Source: Poecilobothrus nobilitatus (taxonomy: Eukaryota > Arthropoda > Insecta > Diptera > Dolichopodidae). From it: a stretch of 64,000 nt of DNA. A program made the translations under genes and the position numbers. Shown here piece after piece: positions 9,691-20,994 of this stretch. Each line of letters begins with the position of its first letter. Within the stretch, counting starts at the first letter, position 1. Location of the stretch: positions 211,222,965-211,286,964 of the forward strand of contig OX352774.1 of assembly GCA_947095535.1 (NCBI GenBank), in the 5' to 3' direction. A model generated the notes under the pieces. It saw nothing but the letters and a program-made list of their open reading frames with translations. It searched no databases and was not told the DNA's origin.

Positions 9691-10137
9691 AAAAACCGTT
9701 GGTTTACATTCTACCTTGTTTAATTTTCTTTTTAGCTTTTTGTAGTGTTTTTGTGGCTTTAAAGTACAGAAAGGACTAAATTGTTAATATTGATTTTTCA
9801 ATGTTTTCTTTTTAGAAATTTATAATTTGAACTAGTAATGGAAAAATGTCATATATTGTAAATGTCGATATTTAAATTTTAAGATTAATATAAATTGAGT
9901 TAAATTGTTTGGAATTGTTTTAGATGTGTAAAATTAAATATGTATGTGAATATAAAAACGAAATAATCGAAAAAATTACGTTAAAGATAATGTAACAGTA
10001 CCTCTGTTTTAATTAAAAATTTCATGTGATATTTTTATCTATTTTATCCGAACTATTAAAAAATTGAACATTATTATTTTAGTTTTATTTAGTTAAAGCT
10101 TAAATTAAGCAAAATAAACCAAAAACAACAAAAAAAC
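9691..10137. other. A+T-rich spacer between two family F arms
   Basis: Non-coding sequence with no recognised repeat. It separates element F1 (plus) from its inverted partial partner F2 (minus). Confidence 0.5.
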
Positions 10138-10613
10138 TTTTATCTGTATATAGTTTTATGCAATTTTGAGGGGCTGTAAATCCCGAACCCTATATAACTA
10201 AGAAAAACCGATAACACACGTAAACATATATTATTGAACCTTTAATTTTTAAATCTTGCCGAAGAAAATTTGTACACGTCTCTAAGTTAGAGATGTCTAA
10301 AATTAGCAAATTTTCAATTTTTGAGCTATTTGAGAAAAAAATGTCAGATTGAAAAAAGGTTAAGCGGAACATGAGATATAAGGCTTTTTCAAAGCCTGAA
10401 GGACTCTAGCTCCGTAACGGATGGGTCTACATGAAAAAGCTGTTCTACTACATTAATTTTTTTATGAGACATACCCGTGGTTAAAATATTTTTTCTATTT
10501 TGAACGGTGTTCTACACCATTTTGTAAACAGATGAACAGACGGACGGACGGGCAGAGTGTAACTAATAGGCTGATTTTTAAATTTTTTTTTTGAAATGTG
10601 CTAAAAAGAGACA
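10138..10613 (-). mobile_element. Family F element 2, truncated and internally deleted, inverted
   Basis: On the minus strand it begins near 10612 with TTTTTAGCACATTTC. It runs through a short GTCC tract (about 10540-10552), ACCGTT, CATGTAGACCC and GTTACGGAGCT, and ends near 10140 at CAGCCCCTCAAAATTG without the right terminal repeat. An internal deletion removes the CGTTATGTGAAAACCA part of the 477-bp unit. With F1 it forms a large inverted pair. Confidence 0.75.
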
Positions 10614-11850
10614 ATAGCTTTCTAATCCTGTTCGTATTCGGTTTCACCTATTAAAAGGGGTAATTAATTTTTTTATTTTGTTTTTGTTGATTAAATGTGA
10701 TCTGAATGAAGTTTATCTAAAGATATCCACAAAAAGGTAGATTTAAATGTCTCTAAATTGTGTTTAGAAGATCGCTATTTAAACTTAGTCTGCCCAAATA
10801 ATATATTGTTATCCGACTGCAGGCTAAAAGTCATTTAAATAATATATAAAATCAGCGAAAATGTTAAATAGAAGACTCATATAAAAAGGATATCTTAAAA
10901 ACAAGAACCCAGTTAAATCCTTTTACTTTGTTTTTCAAATCTAACGTGATATAAATTAAAACCTATAAGAAATGAAAAGGATGTATTCTCCAATATACAT
11001 AAGGGATTTAAATTTCTCACATGTACACAAACACTAACAGGACTATTATCAAACTAATTAGGGTTACTGTTTTTGTGTTTTTTGTTTTAATATTAAAATG
11101 AAAGGGATAAATTGAATTTTTAATTACTTTATTTATCTGAAAATGTTTGAGTATACAAAATATAGTTTTTGCATAATAAAACAGTTAAAAAAAAAAAATT
11201 TAAATAAAATATAACAGTTGAAAAAAAACTTTTTTCAGTTTACAGATACGAAATTGAAATATCAGCAATTTAGCAAAATTTAATTGTATCCTATTCCGTA
11301 TATCAATACACTGTATTCTATATATAATTTAAACAGATAACTATTAAGATGAATAAGGATAATAAATATATCCTTGTAAAAACAAAAACAAAAAAAAAAA
11401 AAAAATTCAAATAAGTTGTAAATATAGTAAAAGTTGATCCTTTTAAATATTTTATTTTATTGAATCTACACTTAAATATGTGGTATACATTTTTATTTCA
11501 AATCGTTTGGCCTTTCGTTTTTGGTTGATAAAACCTCAGAGTGTTTTCTTTCCATATTTCCTTTTTATTTTATTTTAATTTTTTTTTTGTTGTTGTTGAT
11601 GTTGAAATTGCAATTAAAAATATGAAAATTTGTGGTTGATCCTGTTAGTTATGAGATTCTTTACATGATTATTTTAATTTGGAATTAAAACATTATTTAA
11701 CGTTTTTATAAGAACAACTTGACTTGTTTTGAATATTTGATGAATTTTTGTACTATGATAAATTATACAAGAACAAATATTTTGCTTATGCTTCAAATAT
11801 AGTAAATATCTTTAAATACATAATAAAGGGTATAAAATATTTAACGTTTT
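10614..11850. other. A+T-rich non-coding DNA
   Basis: No gene or repeat recognised. A poly(A) run at about 11390-11406 and general A/T richness only. Confidence 0.5.
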
Positions 11851-11855
11851 AGGAA

Positions 11856-12224
11856 TGTTAAACAATATTAACATACCAACATACGAACATCGCGAATGTG
11901 GAACCATCTTCCACATGTGTTGTGTTCCTGTGTTCCCCAGAATTGGTGATGATTACATTTACAACCTGCAAAGATTCAAGGTGAATATTAACATCTTTGT
12001 TCACAATATGCCTGCCAATTTGAAATCTATTCTCATTTCCTAACTTAACTTCCTCTGACCAGGCAGTACATTAGTACTAAAGGTCGTATAACCTATTGTT
12101 TGGTCAAAAGAGAGAGGTGGTGTTTAGTGGGTTAAAGTCCCACACACTCACAGAGGACTCGTGCTCGTTTTCACTCCTCTATAGGGTCTTTCGATGATTC
12201 CCACCCTCACAAAAAAAAAAAAAC
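11856..12224 (+). mobile_element. LINE family J copy 1: RT C-terminus, 3' UTR, poly(A)
   Basis: A frame near 11897 reads RMWNHLP, a variant of the RLWNSLP motif near the C-terminus of CR1/jockey-type reverse transcriptases. After a frameshift, VFPRIGDDYIYNLQRFKVN (about 11933-11989) lines up with VFPKIDNNNVYDIDIFK of the copy at 46.5 kb. The 3' UTR shares GCAGTACAT and GTGTTTAGTGGGTTAAAGTC-like sequence with that copy and ends in poly(A) at about 12211-12223. It is a 5'-truncated dead copy. The short open frame 11855-12043 is its remnant. Confidence 0.72.
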
Positions 12225-12599
12225 AACGAAATTTAAGTTCATTGAACAGAACATTTGAAAACTTTTTTTTAATGCACCTATCTATCTTTTAACCTAGTAT
12301 TAAAATTTTGATTTAAAGGACGAAAGAAAAATTCTTTAAAAATATTATTTACAGTTGTTAACGGAAAATGAATGTAAGGTTATTACTAGAAATAAGGCCT
12401 TTTCAAAACAAAAAATATGTAATAAAACAAGTAAATGTAACAGTAAAAAACAAGTAAATATAAGAGTAAGTCGATGCAACCGACTTATTTATACCCTACA
12501 CCTAAAAAATTCAAATTAAATTAAAAATCCATAAGTTATTTTAGCTAGGTATTTAATATAAGCTAAAAAAAAATAAATGCTTTTACAACCTTTGTACAA

Positions 12600-13015
12600 A
12601 ATTTCAGGTTTCTATCTTTATTAAATTCGAAGATATGCTTGTAAGGTCTTGGGAAGTGTGTGAAAGCACCCGATCACCATCCCAATTCATCTCAAATTTT
12701 AGAGACATCATCAGAACAGGGTAGAATACTCTTATATCAAATTTCAAGTTTTTATATTTATTAATTTCGAAGATATTCTTGTTCGGTCTTGGGAGTTGTG
12801 TGGGAGGTACCCAAACAGCTCCTCCAATTCATCTCAAATTTTGGATAAATAAGGGATTCAGGAAACAACACCCTAGTACCAAATTTTAAGTTTCTATCTT
12901 TATTAATTTCGAAGATATGCGTATTCGGTTTTGGGAGTTGTATGGGAGGTACCCGAACGCATGGTCCCATTTCGCCCATTTACAATCCCCGCCTTACCTT
13001 AGTCATTGTTAACCT
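12600..13015 (-). repeat. Central 142-bp tandem repeats of H1, three units
   Basis: The marker TCGAAGATAT recurs at 12627, 12767 and 12909, spacing 140 and 142 bp. The unit near the 3' end differs most (GGGAAGTGTGTG, GTAGAATACT), while the others share GGGAGTTGTATGGGAGGTAC. Short open frames across it shift by one base per unit and are not genes. Confidence 0.88.
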
Positions 13016-13067
13016 ACAGTATACATTGTATCAAGATAGCGTCATTATTTTTTGAGTTATAGTGTGT

Positions 13068-13101
13068 ACGGACGGACGGACGGACGGACGGACGGACGGA
13101 G
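13068..13101 (-). repeat. (GTCC)n microsatellite of H1, expanded
   Basis: About eight GGAC units on the plus strand (GTCC on the sense strand), the longest such tract in the window. It lies beside the conserved DINE core. Confidence 0.92.
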
Positions 13102-13234
13102 ATCGCTAAATCGACTCAGGAGGTGATCCTGATTCAGAATATATATACATGTCTATACCTAACTCGCTTCCTTTTGGTGGTTACAAACACCATACCGAAG
13201 TTAATATACCCTATAGTTAATGTGTAGGGTATAA

Positions 13235-14999
13235 AAAAACGCATGCATTTAGGAATCAACTGTTTGATTAAAAAAAAAGTGTTTAAGTAAATTTAAATTT
13301 ATTTTGTATTAATTTGGAATGAAATGTTAATAAAATGATAGTTTCTAATAAAACTATTAAAAAATAAAAAAAAAATAGCTTTTTTCTTTGGTTAATCTTT
13401 TCAATTCCTTTATTTGTAAAAAAAGAAAATAAACCATTTTGGTTTTACATGGATATATAAGTATTAAAAGTTTTGTAAAATTCATTTTTGCACATAGAGA
13501 ACAAAAAACTAAAATCTTAATTTTATTAAAACTTTTAAAGCATTTCATATTTCATAATTCGTTTTTAATAATCAAAATGTTTGGTAGTCATTGTAAAACC
13601 CCCTTCAAATTAATAACAGTGTAGCTATCACATTATTCTATTTCTTATGTTTCTGTATTCTTTATATGATTTGGGTGTAAATATTTGAAAAAAAGTATCT
13701 CAATTTGAATATTTTAATTGAAAAATAAAATCTTAAGGCCTTATTTGACATTCGGCTGAGAAATAAGAACTTTCACAATCTTATATATTTTTGGATTCAT
13801 AAAACAATATTACCTTATTCAGATTTTTGATTTTAATTTTAATTTCAACTCATGAGCGAAAAGACAGTGAGGTGAAGGCCCCATGGAACTTCTAACTAAT
13901 TGAAGTAGATTCAACTTCTCAATGGGACTTCTGGCGCAGGACATTTTGGCCCTGTACCTTCCACGATATAAAAACAGAGAAAAAAAATGAAAAAACTATT
14001 ATATTAGATATTTTTTATTATGTTATAATTTATCCTATAGTCAACAGTCATTTTATTTACATAAATTTTTTGGTCAAACAAATATTAAAAAGAAAATATT
14101 TGATTTTGTTATCGTTTTTTTATTTTTTTTCCCTTTTTGTTTTTATCCTGGTCTCATAATCAAATTGCAACTAGAATTTACTCCAAGAATATGTTGAAAA
14201 AAAAAAAAAAAATTAAAAATAGAAAAAAATATGGGGGAAAAAATTGCATATAATTCATGATGGTGAATTGCTAGTTTTCGTTTATGTTTTTTTATTGGTT
14301 GTTTCCTCAAAAATTGTGCGCTAAATCCCTCAGAAAGCAATTAACAAAAACTTTTCTAATTTTTTTTAAAAAACAATTTTTTGTTGTTTTTTTTTTTTTT
14401 TTAAATTGTTTTATTGGACTGTGATAGATGTGAGAGAAAATTTAAATGATTTTGACTTAAAAGTGTGCTAAGTGGTTTTAGAAAGGCAAAAAAGAATAAA
14501 ATAGGAAAAAAAAACTAAAAAAAAATTAAATTGAAAATAATGAATATTAAACAAAATGGTGATTTTTTTGATTGGTTAAAAAAAAAATTTCCCCAGGGTT
14601 TAAAATTAAGGGAAATAAAAATACAAAAAAAAAAAATTAATAAAAGTTATTTTTTCAACTAAACGTTTTTTTTTTAATTGAAATTTAATTAAAGAAAATA
14701 TTGAAATTCTGTTTTTCTGGAATTATGGTTTAGAATCGATTGTGAACAAAAATAAAAACTGTTAGTAATTTTAAAAACCACCATTTTGTTGTTTAAACAT
14801 AATTTTTTAGTTCTTTTTTTTAATGAATGAATAATTTATTTTTGAAATATTTTTTATTTTAGTGTATTTTATTGTGTTAATGTGGAAAAAATGTGAATGA
14901 AAATATAATTTTATTCCTTTTCATTTTTAGCTCTGCAGTTCATTATCAAATAAAATGTTATAATGCGCCAACAGTCTATTTTGAAGTTTCAATCTTTAA
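13235..14999. other. A+T-rich DNA with a small G+C-richer patch
   Basis: Mostly poly(A)/poly(T)-rich with no gene. The patch 13855-13975 (CTTCTGGCGCAGGACATTTT, GGCCCCATGGAACTTC) stands out in base composition and includes a GAAGT/ACTTC hairpin, but I cannot assign it. It may be a relic of a mobile element. Confidence 0.45.
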
Positions 15000-15974
15000 T
15001 TGATCACATTAATTTATTTGTCAAATAAAACGAGTCGGCTGGGTCATATACTCTACTATTGTCCGGTATATTTGGCAGAACAAGTGGCTCTGCTTGAAGC
15101 AATTAAAGAGGTCCAAATAAGAAACAACCAATCCATAATATATACGGACTGCCTAAGTGTCGTAAAAGCTATTAAAAACAATAACAATAACTCACAAACG
15201 ACAACGCTGATAAGGAATGAAATAATTAAAAGTAAAGGCAAAGTACAAATCTGCTGGATTCCAGGCCACGTTAGAATCAAAGGAAACGAAATAGCAGACA
15301 AAGAGGCAAAACTTGCAACAATTCGCCCAACGAAACTAATTATTCCTAGATCATATACAATGGCCAAAAAGCAGATTGCAGTCCAAAAAATTAGGCAACA
15401 AGTATGGGACAACTCAACATCTTTCAGAAAGTTACACAGTCCGAATGCAAATGTATCAAGCTTAATAGGCACCGAAAATCGAAATATAGCAATAAGGATA
15501 TCCAGAGTTAGAATGGGTTGCACTTTATATACCCACAAACACCTCTTCAGCGGAGAAGACCCCCCAATCTGCCGTTTCTGCAACAACACGCTAACCATCA
15601 AGCACATATTTACCGACTGTAGCGAAACAACGATCTTTTGGGCAAATGAAAGAGTGTCACTGATAGAAATTCTAGCAAAGAATGACAAGATCAGTCTCGG
15701 TAAAGTAATTGGACTGCTAAAACACCACCAAATTTGGGAGAAAATATAAATATAAAACAAATAGTAATATCATTATATTTTAATATTTAATACTCAATAT
15801 AATATAGTTAAGTAAATTTATAATATCTAGTGTATAATAATTTTAATATTTAGTATATAATATAGTATATAAGATGGCCCACATGCCTTTAAGGCAACCG
15901 GCCAAAAAATTATTGTATATTTATTTATAATATGCAATAATATTAAATAAATAAATAAATAAATAAATAAAAAG
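15000..15974 (+). mobile_element. 5'-truncated I-like non-LTR retrotransposon with open reading frame
   Basis: The LINE-type part starts at about 15050 within the RNase H domain and runs to a (TAAA)n tail at 15945-15974. The 3' UTR (15750-15944) carries GATGGCCCACATGC (15873-15886) and a TTATTG/CAATAA hairpin (15910-15915/15935-15940) just before the tail. This is the same end plan as the 1.2-2.7 kb relic and SINE A. The exact 5' junction and target duplication are not clear by eye. The unbroken frame suggests a younger insertion than the other LINE relics here. Confidence 0.87.
15055..15749 (+). CDS. Partial LINE ORF2: RNase H and C-terminal zinc knuckle
   Basis: About 230 codons without a stop, ending at TAA 15747-15749. 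The RNase H portion shows AEQVALLEAIKEV (catalytic Glu), SIIYTDCLSVVKAI (Asp) and CWIPGHVRIKGNEIADKEAK (the His and last Asp of the domain). The first catalytic Asp is absent because the copy is 5'-truncated. Further on, RVRMGCTLYTHKHLF and CRFCNNTLTIKHIFTDC form the usual C-terminal region, with a CX2CX7HX4C knuckle. In a full element RNase H removes the RNA template during target-primed reverse transcription. No ATG lies near the 5' end (the first in-frame one is at 15360), so it is a remnant and not a host gene. The open frame on the opposite strand (15056-15760) is a shadow. Confidence 0.85.
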
Positions 15975-16084
15975 AAGTTATATGGCTCAACCAATAAAAA
16001 TATTTGTGTTTCATAGTCTTGTAAAATAACTGCAGCCGAGTAATCAACGGCTTAATAAAACTAATAATTTCAGAAAATAAAACT

Positions 16085-16160
16085 TATTTGAATATAATAA
16101 ATGCCTTAGTGGATAGAGCTGTGCTCCTTATGGAAGTGGAATTGAAAAAAAAATCTAACG
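16085..16160 (+). mobile_element. Possible SINE head relic
   Basis: ATGCCTTAGTGGATAGAGC (about 16101-16119) resembles a pol III A box in a tRNA-type head, and an A-run follows at about 16145. The B box is not recognisable. Low confidence. Confidence 0.3.
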
Positions 16161-16566
16161 TCCATTTTGAATAACTTTAATTTATTTGTTGATCATCACT
16201 TAAGAGCAGTATTTTTAATAGAGAATAAAAGAATCTATTAACAATTTTACTTAAATTTCAAATTATTTTCAGTCTTTTTTGTTCTGCAAGCATTCTATGA
16301 TTTGATTTGTACAAAAATTTGATTATGAAATGCTTAAAATGGTAAATATAAAAAAACAATTAATGTATCACAAGCACCATTATTCTTCAGAAACAAATTC
16401 AATGTGGTAATTAATCAATAGCGTTATTGAGTTATATTCATGAATTTAGGTTTGCGAACAGATTTTAAGTTTCTTATTTAGAGAATTTAGTACTTGTTTC
16501 CCATTGATTGTTAGTATGAGAATTTTTTTACCATTTAGCGTTCAATTAAAATATTTTGTTTTTTTC

Positions 16567-16860
16567 AGGGAGGTGAACACGTTCCAAAGGCAGTAAGATC
16601 TTCAAAACTTCACTATAGCAGCTACTATTATTATTATTAGTGTTAGCTACAAAGTCAAGAGTATCTGTCAGTTATCTATATGATGTAATAACTGAAGGAA
16701 ATTCCACTATTGCAGTTGTTTATGTAGTTGGATTTTATTTCGATATAAAATGACTAATAATTTTTTTTTAATATGATTTGACAGAAGTTTGAACACAAAA
16801 TTTGTCAATTGAAAGGTTGGTGACTTAACCACTAAGCAATGATGCAAATAAGTTAGTTTG
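16567..16860 (-). mobile_element. SINE C copy 1, diverged
   Basis: On the minus strand the head at about 16850 has GCTTAGTGGTTAAGTCACC (A box) and TGTGTTCAAACTTC (degenerate B box, about 16796). The body has GTGGAATTTCCTTCAGTTAT and a TAGCTGCTATAGTG block. Both match the copy at 19.6-20.2 kb, though with many differences. No clear tail is seen. The head lines up with 20110-20190, so it is a tRNA-derived SINE of the same family. Confidence 0.6.
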
Positions 16861-17379
16861 ATTTGTCTCTTCAACTAGTTTTTCTGCTGCACTATCATCC
16901 TCTGATCTTATTGATTTAATTATTTTTTCTTTTTTAGTAGACACATTATGGGTTGGATTTCTTCAAGTTTTCGTACCGTTTTGCTTAAAAGTGATCAAAA
17001 TCTCAAGATGTTAATGTAATCAATAATTAAATTGGCAGATAATACTTGATTTTGACCATTATAAAATTTATATTCGAAATATAATATCCATTATTTATCA
17101 GTAATTAGGTAATTTATGTTGTCCAAAGGTTTATTAGGAAATTATATCAGTTATTATTTAAAAAGATAGAAAAAGATATTCCAAATAGAGTTAGATTAAA
17201 AAACAGAGTTATACGGCTTTTCCAGAAAATTTATACATATATATGGGATAAATAAAATTAAAAAAAATTATTTTAAATTTACATTCGAGATATTACAAAA
17301 ATATATTATATTTATATATTAATATTAATATATTAATTATTATATATTAATATTACAAAAATATTTTTATTTCAGAATT

Positions 17380-17620
17380 TTTTTTTTGACATTTTATTTT
17401 TCAACTTTTTTCCCTATTCGACATTTTTTTTCAACATTTTTTGCATTTAAATTTGTTTTTTCAAAATTTTGTTTTTCAACTTTTTTAATTCAGCATTTTG
17501 TTTTTTAACAAATAGACCAACACCCACATAATTTTCTATGTCGAATAAATTTGGCGACCTAAAATTCTGGCGCCATGTTTCTCTGTGCCATCTGTGCATA
17601 TGGAAGCGCCGGCCCTGGAT
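17380..17620. other. Unassigned repeat-like patch, possible hAT-type end
   Basis: Periodic TTTTTCAACATTTT-like sequence (17395-17510) leads into a G+C-richer stretch ending GCGCCGGCCCTG (17606-17617). Its reverse complement, CAGGGCCGGCGC, resembles the terminal repeats of some hAT transposons. No partner end was found. Confidence 0.25.
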
Positions 17621-19312
17621 GTGTGCCAAAACTAAAAAACCAAGCTCGATATTATTAAAATTGCTCTCCTATTTATATATTATTGTTAAGAGTAACAGAA
17701 AACTGATGTTAATAAATAATTTATTTTATAAATGTTGACCGATTAATTAATTGTCTAGGGACAGTTCAATTGTATGCCATATATTATTTCATCGAAGAAA
17801 ATTCTATCAAGAAAATAAAACAAAATCTTGCATACAAATTGCGGCACAAAATGGTAATGCAAAATTTTGTAATGCAGGTTTTTATATGAAAGATTTTGTA
17901 ATGCAAGATTCAACCCCTTCTAGGAATATAATTGATTTTTAATTTAAAAATTATTTAATATTTTATCTTCAAAAAGATTTATGAAAGATTAGTTGGCAAT
18001 TTATATGCTGATTATTTAATAAAAAATCGAAAATGAATTTAAAGAATGGATTACTTTATTTAGGGAAAAGAAACTGTGGGTCAGGAAATAGGAGAAACTA
18101 AATTAAAAAATCTACCGCAAGGTTTAAAAAATTTATTTTAAGGTTGATAGTCGATAAAGTGAAATTTTTATTAATGTATTTAATGCTTATTTATTAATGT
18201 TACTAACGGTTTTTATAAAATCTATATCTATAATTGATAAAATTAAATTAATTTTCTGTTGCGAATACAACTTATATTACTATTATAACTTTTTTAATTT
18301 GAATTTTTTTTTATTATCTTCTTTTTTTTGATTAAATAATAATTCAAAAAGACTTCCTTTTATATAAAGATTTTTTTTTTTTGTTCAACAGTGAATCACA
18401 TTATTTCATTTCTTTTTGACTTTTGTTTTATAGTTTAATTTAATGGTTAAGCCACTAGTAGATTAAAATGAGTTAAAACGACCACCATCAACTATTATAA
18501 TATATCCTATGATATAATATTGAAATAAGTTTAACTCTTAACCATTATCATTATTACCTTTCTTTTTTTTTTTGTAGTTTTTATTATAGACCATTTTTGT
18601 TTGTCCTGAATAAAATGATTTTTTCTGTTCTTTGCTTGATTTCATTTTGGTTCTTCTACTGCTTTAGTATTGAAACTTTAAATTTCCTTATATATTTTTA
18701 TTATATGAATTTTTACAGTTTTTTGTATACGTGCAGCTTCCGTTGGTGTTATTTTTATCGTTATATATAGCATAGAATATTACTAAATGTTGGCTGACCT
18801 CTTTGTATATCGCCCCTTAAACGTTTTGCAAGAGTTAAATGTATATATATGTATATATGTGATATATATATATATGTACATAATAATATGTACCTATATA
18901 TTATGATGCTATTTCTTTATTTTTTTTTTTTTTTTGTAAACTCATTTCAAAAAATTAATTTTCTATAGTGTAGTGAAGGGGTATAACAGCTTTGGAATTA
19001 TTAATAAAGTTTTGTGGAAAAAAAGAAATTATTAAAAAAGAAAAAAAATTTTCACTCTATCTTGTACTTTTTGAAATAAATAAAAAATAAAAATTACTTT
19101 TTTTTTTTTAATACTTAACTATAATGAAAAGACTAAAATGAAAAGGATTATTACATAAGTACTTATATATAAATTTTATATAAGTATAATTTTGACAGTA
19201 AAATTTATTTTTATTAATTGTTAATATTTGCAACAGTTTTAAATTAAATGCTAACTAATACAAAAGGAAAATATAGAAGAAAAAAAATGTTAAAGTCTTT
19301 AAGTTCGATGAA
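17621..19312. other. A+T-rich non-coding DNA
   Basis: No gene. It contains TA-rich runs (18841-18900) and poly(T). Short open frames at 17538-17738 and 17751-17942 have no recognisable motif. Confidence 0.5.
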
Positions 19313-19569
19313 AGCGAATTGAATTTTAGTATAGAATTTGTATTTATTGTTATCCTTCTGTCCTTCCTTCTGAGCTGGAAATCTTCTAAAGACACCAAGA
19401 ATTGTCTGAACACCCTTGGTAGTGTCAGATTTTTACTGATTAAACCAACCTACCCCCTTAGCAAATATAATGAAATGAAATCCCTATCTGCTAACGCATT
19501 ATATTGGAAGTAAGGATAGTAAAGAATGGGATAATAGGATGCGGAAACATTAAATTGGGAGTGAGACTG
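19313..19569. other. Unidentified G+C-richer patch
   Basis: Contains CTTCTGTCCTTCCTTCTGAG and CAACCTACCCCCTTAGC and holds a 64-codon open frame (19319-19513) that begins with a hydrophobic stretch. The predicted peptide matches nothing I know. It abuts the SINE C copy and may be part of an older mobile element. Confidence 0.3.
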
Positions 19570-20195
19570 TAAGAAAACAATGAATCCGCCTATTATTACT
19601 ACTATTTTGCTAACAGTGACAATAGCCGTTAGAATAGTTACAATATGCAGTAGTATATAACACCTTCCTACATGAGGTAATTATTGAAGGCAAACCCCAC
19701 TGTCACTGTAGCAGCTATTATTTTTGGTATTAGGATTACTTATTAATACTAATTATATTTACTACAGAATCAGGGCCATCATTGGATTATAATGTGTAGT
19801 AGTATAATAACACCTTCCTACATGAGGTAATTATTGAAGGCAAACCCCACTGTCACTGTAGCAGCTATTATTATTGGTATTAGGATTACTTATTAATACT
19901 AATACTAATTATATTTACTACAGAATCAGGGCCATCATTGGATTATAATGTGTAGTAGTATAATAACATCTTTCTGCATGATATAACCAAATATAGCTCC
20001 ACTGTAGCAACTATTATATTATTGTTGTTACTATTATATTACTATTCTTATTATTATTGCTAATTATACGATATACATTATTACGATATAAAATTACTAC
20101 ATATTTTTTTATTTATATGACCTGACTGGGGTTCGAATCCAAGACCCTCCGATTGAAAGGCTGATGACTTAACCACTACGCCATGAGTCAAATAA
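19570..20195 (-). mobile_element. SINE C copy 2 with tandemly duplicated body
   Basis: On the minus strand the head starts at about 20190. It has A box GGCGTAGTGGTTAAG and B box GGATTCGAACCCC (about 20141-20129), both close to pol III consensus. An A+T-rich linker leads to a body with GGTTTGCCTTCAATAATTAC and AGGAAGGTGTTATTATAC. The body is repeated about two and a half times. Each unit contains GATGGCCCTGATTC (for example 19767-19780 reversed), close to the GATGGCCC block at the 3' end of the 15 kb LINE. Confidence 0.75.
19645..20010. repeat. ~150-bp tandem repeat, about 2.5 units
   Basis: CACCTTCCTACATGAGGTAA occurs at 19661 and 19811, and a diverged third copy (CATCTTTCTGCATGATATAA) is at 19967. 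Spacing is 150 then 156 bp, the difference being an extra AATACT. The first two units are nearly the same. It is part of the SINE C copy. Confidence 0.88.
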
Positions 20196-20199
20196 AATC

Positions 20200-20963
20200 A
20201 TATAGTGAGTATCCGGTGTAAAAATGTCTGCAATCAGTTGATGCGTTTAAAAAGAGTTATACATGATAAATCAGTGATTTCTAGTACAATTAAGTTAAAT
20301 AAGTGATTCTAGTAAAAGGCAACCAGTCTGACAAAAGTAAAAGAAGATTTAGTAATATGTACTTTTAAAGTAAAAAATATAGAACTTGGTTTTGTTCTGT
20401 TCTGATCTAATTAAAACTTAGTTTAGTAGTTAGTCTTTATTGAACTACTTATACTTCAAAATACATTATAGGTTAATAATATTAATATGTTTAATATAAA
20501 AAGATTATACTGTAAAATATAAAATTTTAATATCCTTTAACTAAAAAATATGAATAAAACAAAAAAAAAAAACATAACAAATAAATAAAATACAAAAAAT
20601 TGAATATAATGGTGTTTAGACAGACGTCGGAAACGAATAAGGGATGATTCCAATATAAGAGTTATTTCTTTCCTTTATCCTTTTTTTTTTATATATTTAT
20701 ATTTTTTATATTTTATATATTTTTATTTTTGTAAATTAATTCTTTAAAGGAAAAGAAATTATTTGTTAATATATTAATGAATTGCGGCATTAGTTTTTCA
20801 TATTATGTAAAAGAAAAAGGACGTGCTTTATGATTATGTTTAGCTTATATTTAATTTCTTTTTTTTTTACAAAAGGATATTATAAAATTATTTTTAAATA
20901 CATTAAAAGAATTATAAGGATCCTTGTAATTTTTACAGGGAATAAAAAATATTAAAGGAAATC

Positions 20964-20994
<31 letters not shown>

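Larger units (their letters stand above)
12448..13234 (-). mobile_element. Family H Helentron/DINE-like element 1 (three 142-bp units)
   Basis: Sense orientation is minus. The 5' end at 13233 starts TATACCCTACAC. It is followed by the AGGATCACCTCCTGAGTC region (about 13110-13127, reversed) next to a GTCC tract, as in Drosophila DINE-1/mini-me elements. The centre has three tandem units. The subterminal repeat GTGTAGGGTATA (reverse of 12490-12501) matches the 5' end. The 3' hairpin AGTCG/CGACT with a 7-nt loop (12469-12485) is followed by CTTGTTTTT. The element has no ORF and would depend on an autonomous Helentron (family knowledge). Confidence 0.85.

Noticed and set aside
11855..12043. Independent small host gene
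   Set aside because: The peptide lines up with the C-terminus of LINE family J at 46.5 kb and is followed by the same 3' UTR and poly(A).
15056..15760. 234-codon reverse-strand open frame over the 15 kb LINE
   Set aside because: It is the complement of the RNase H frame, and the plus strand carries the conserved motifs.
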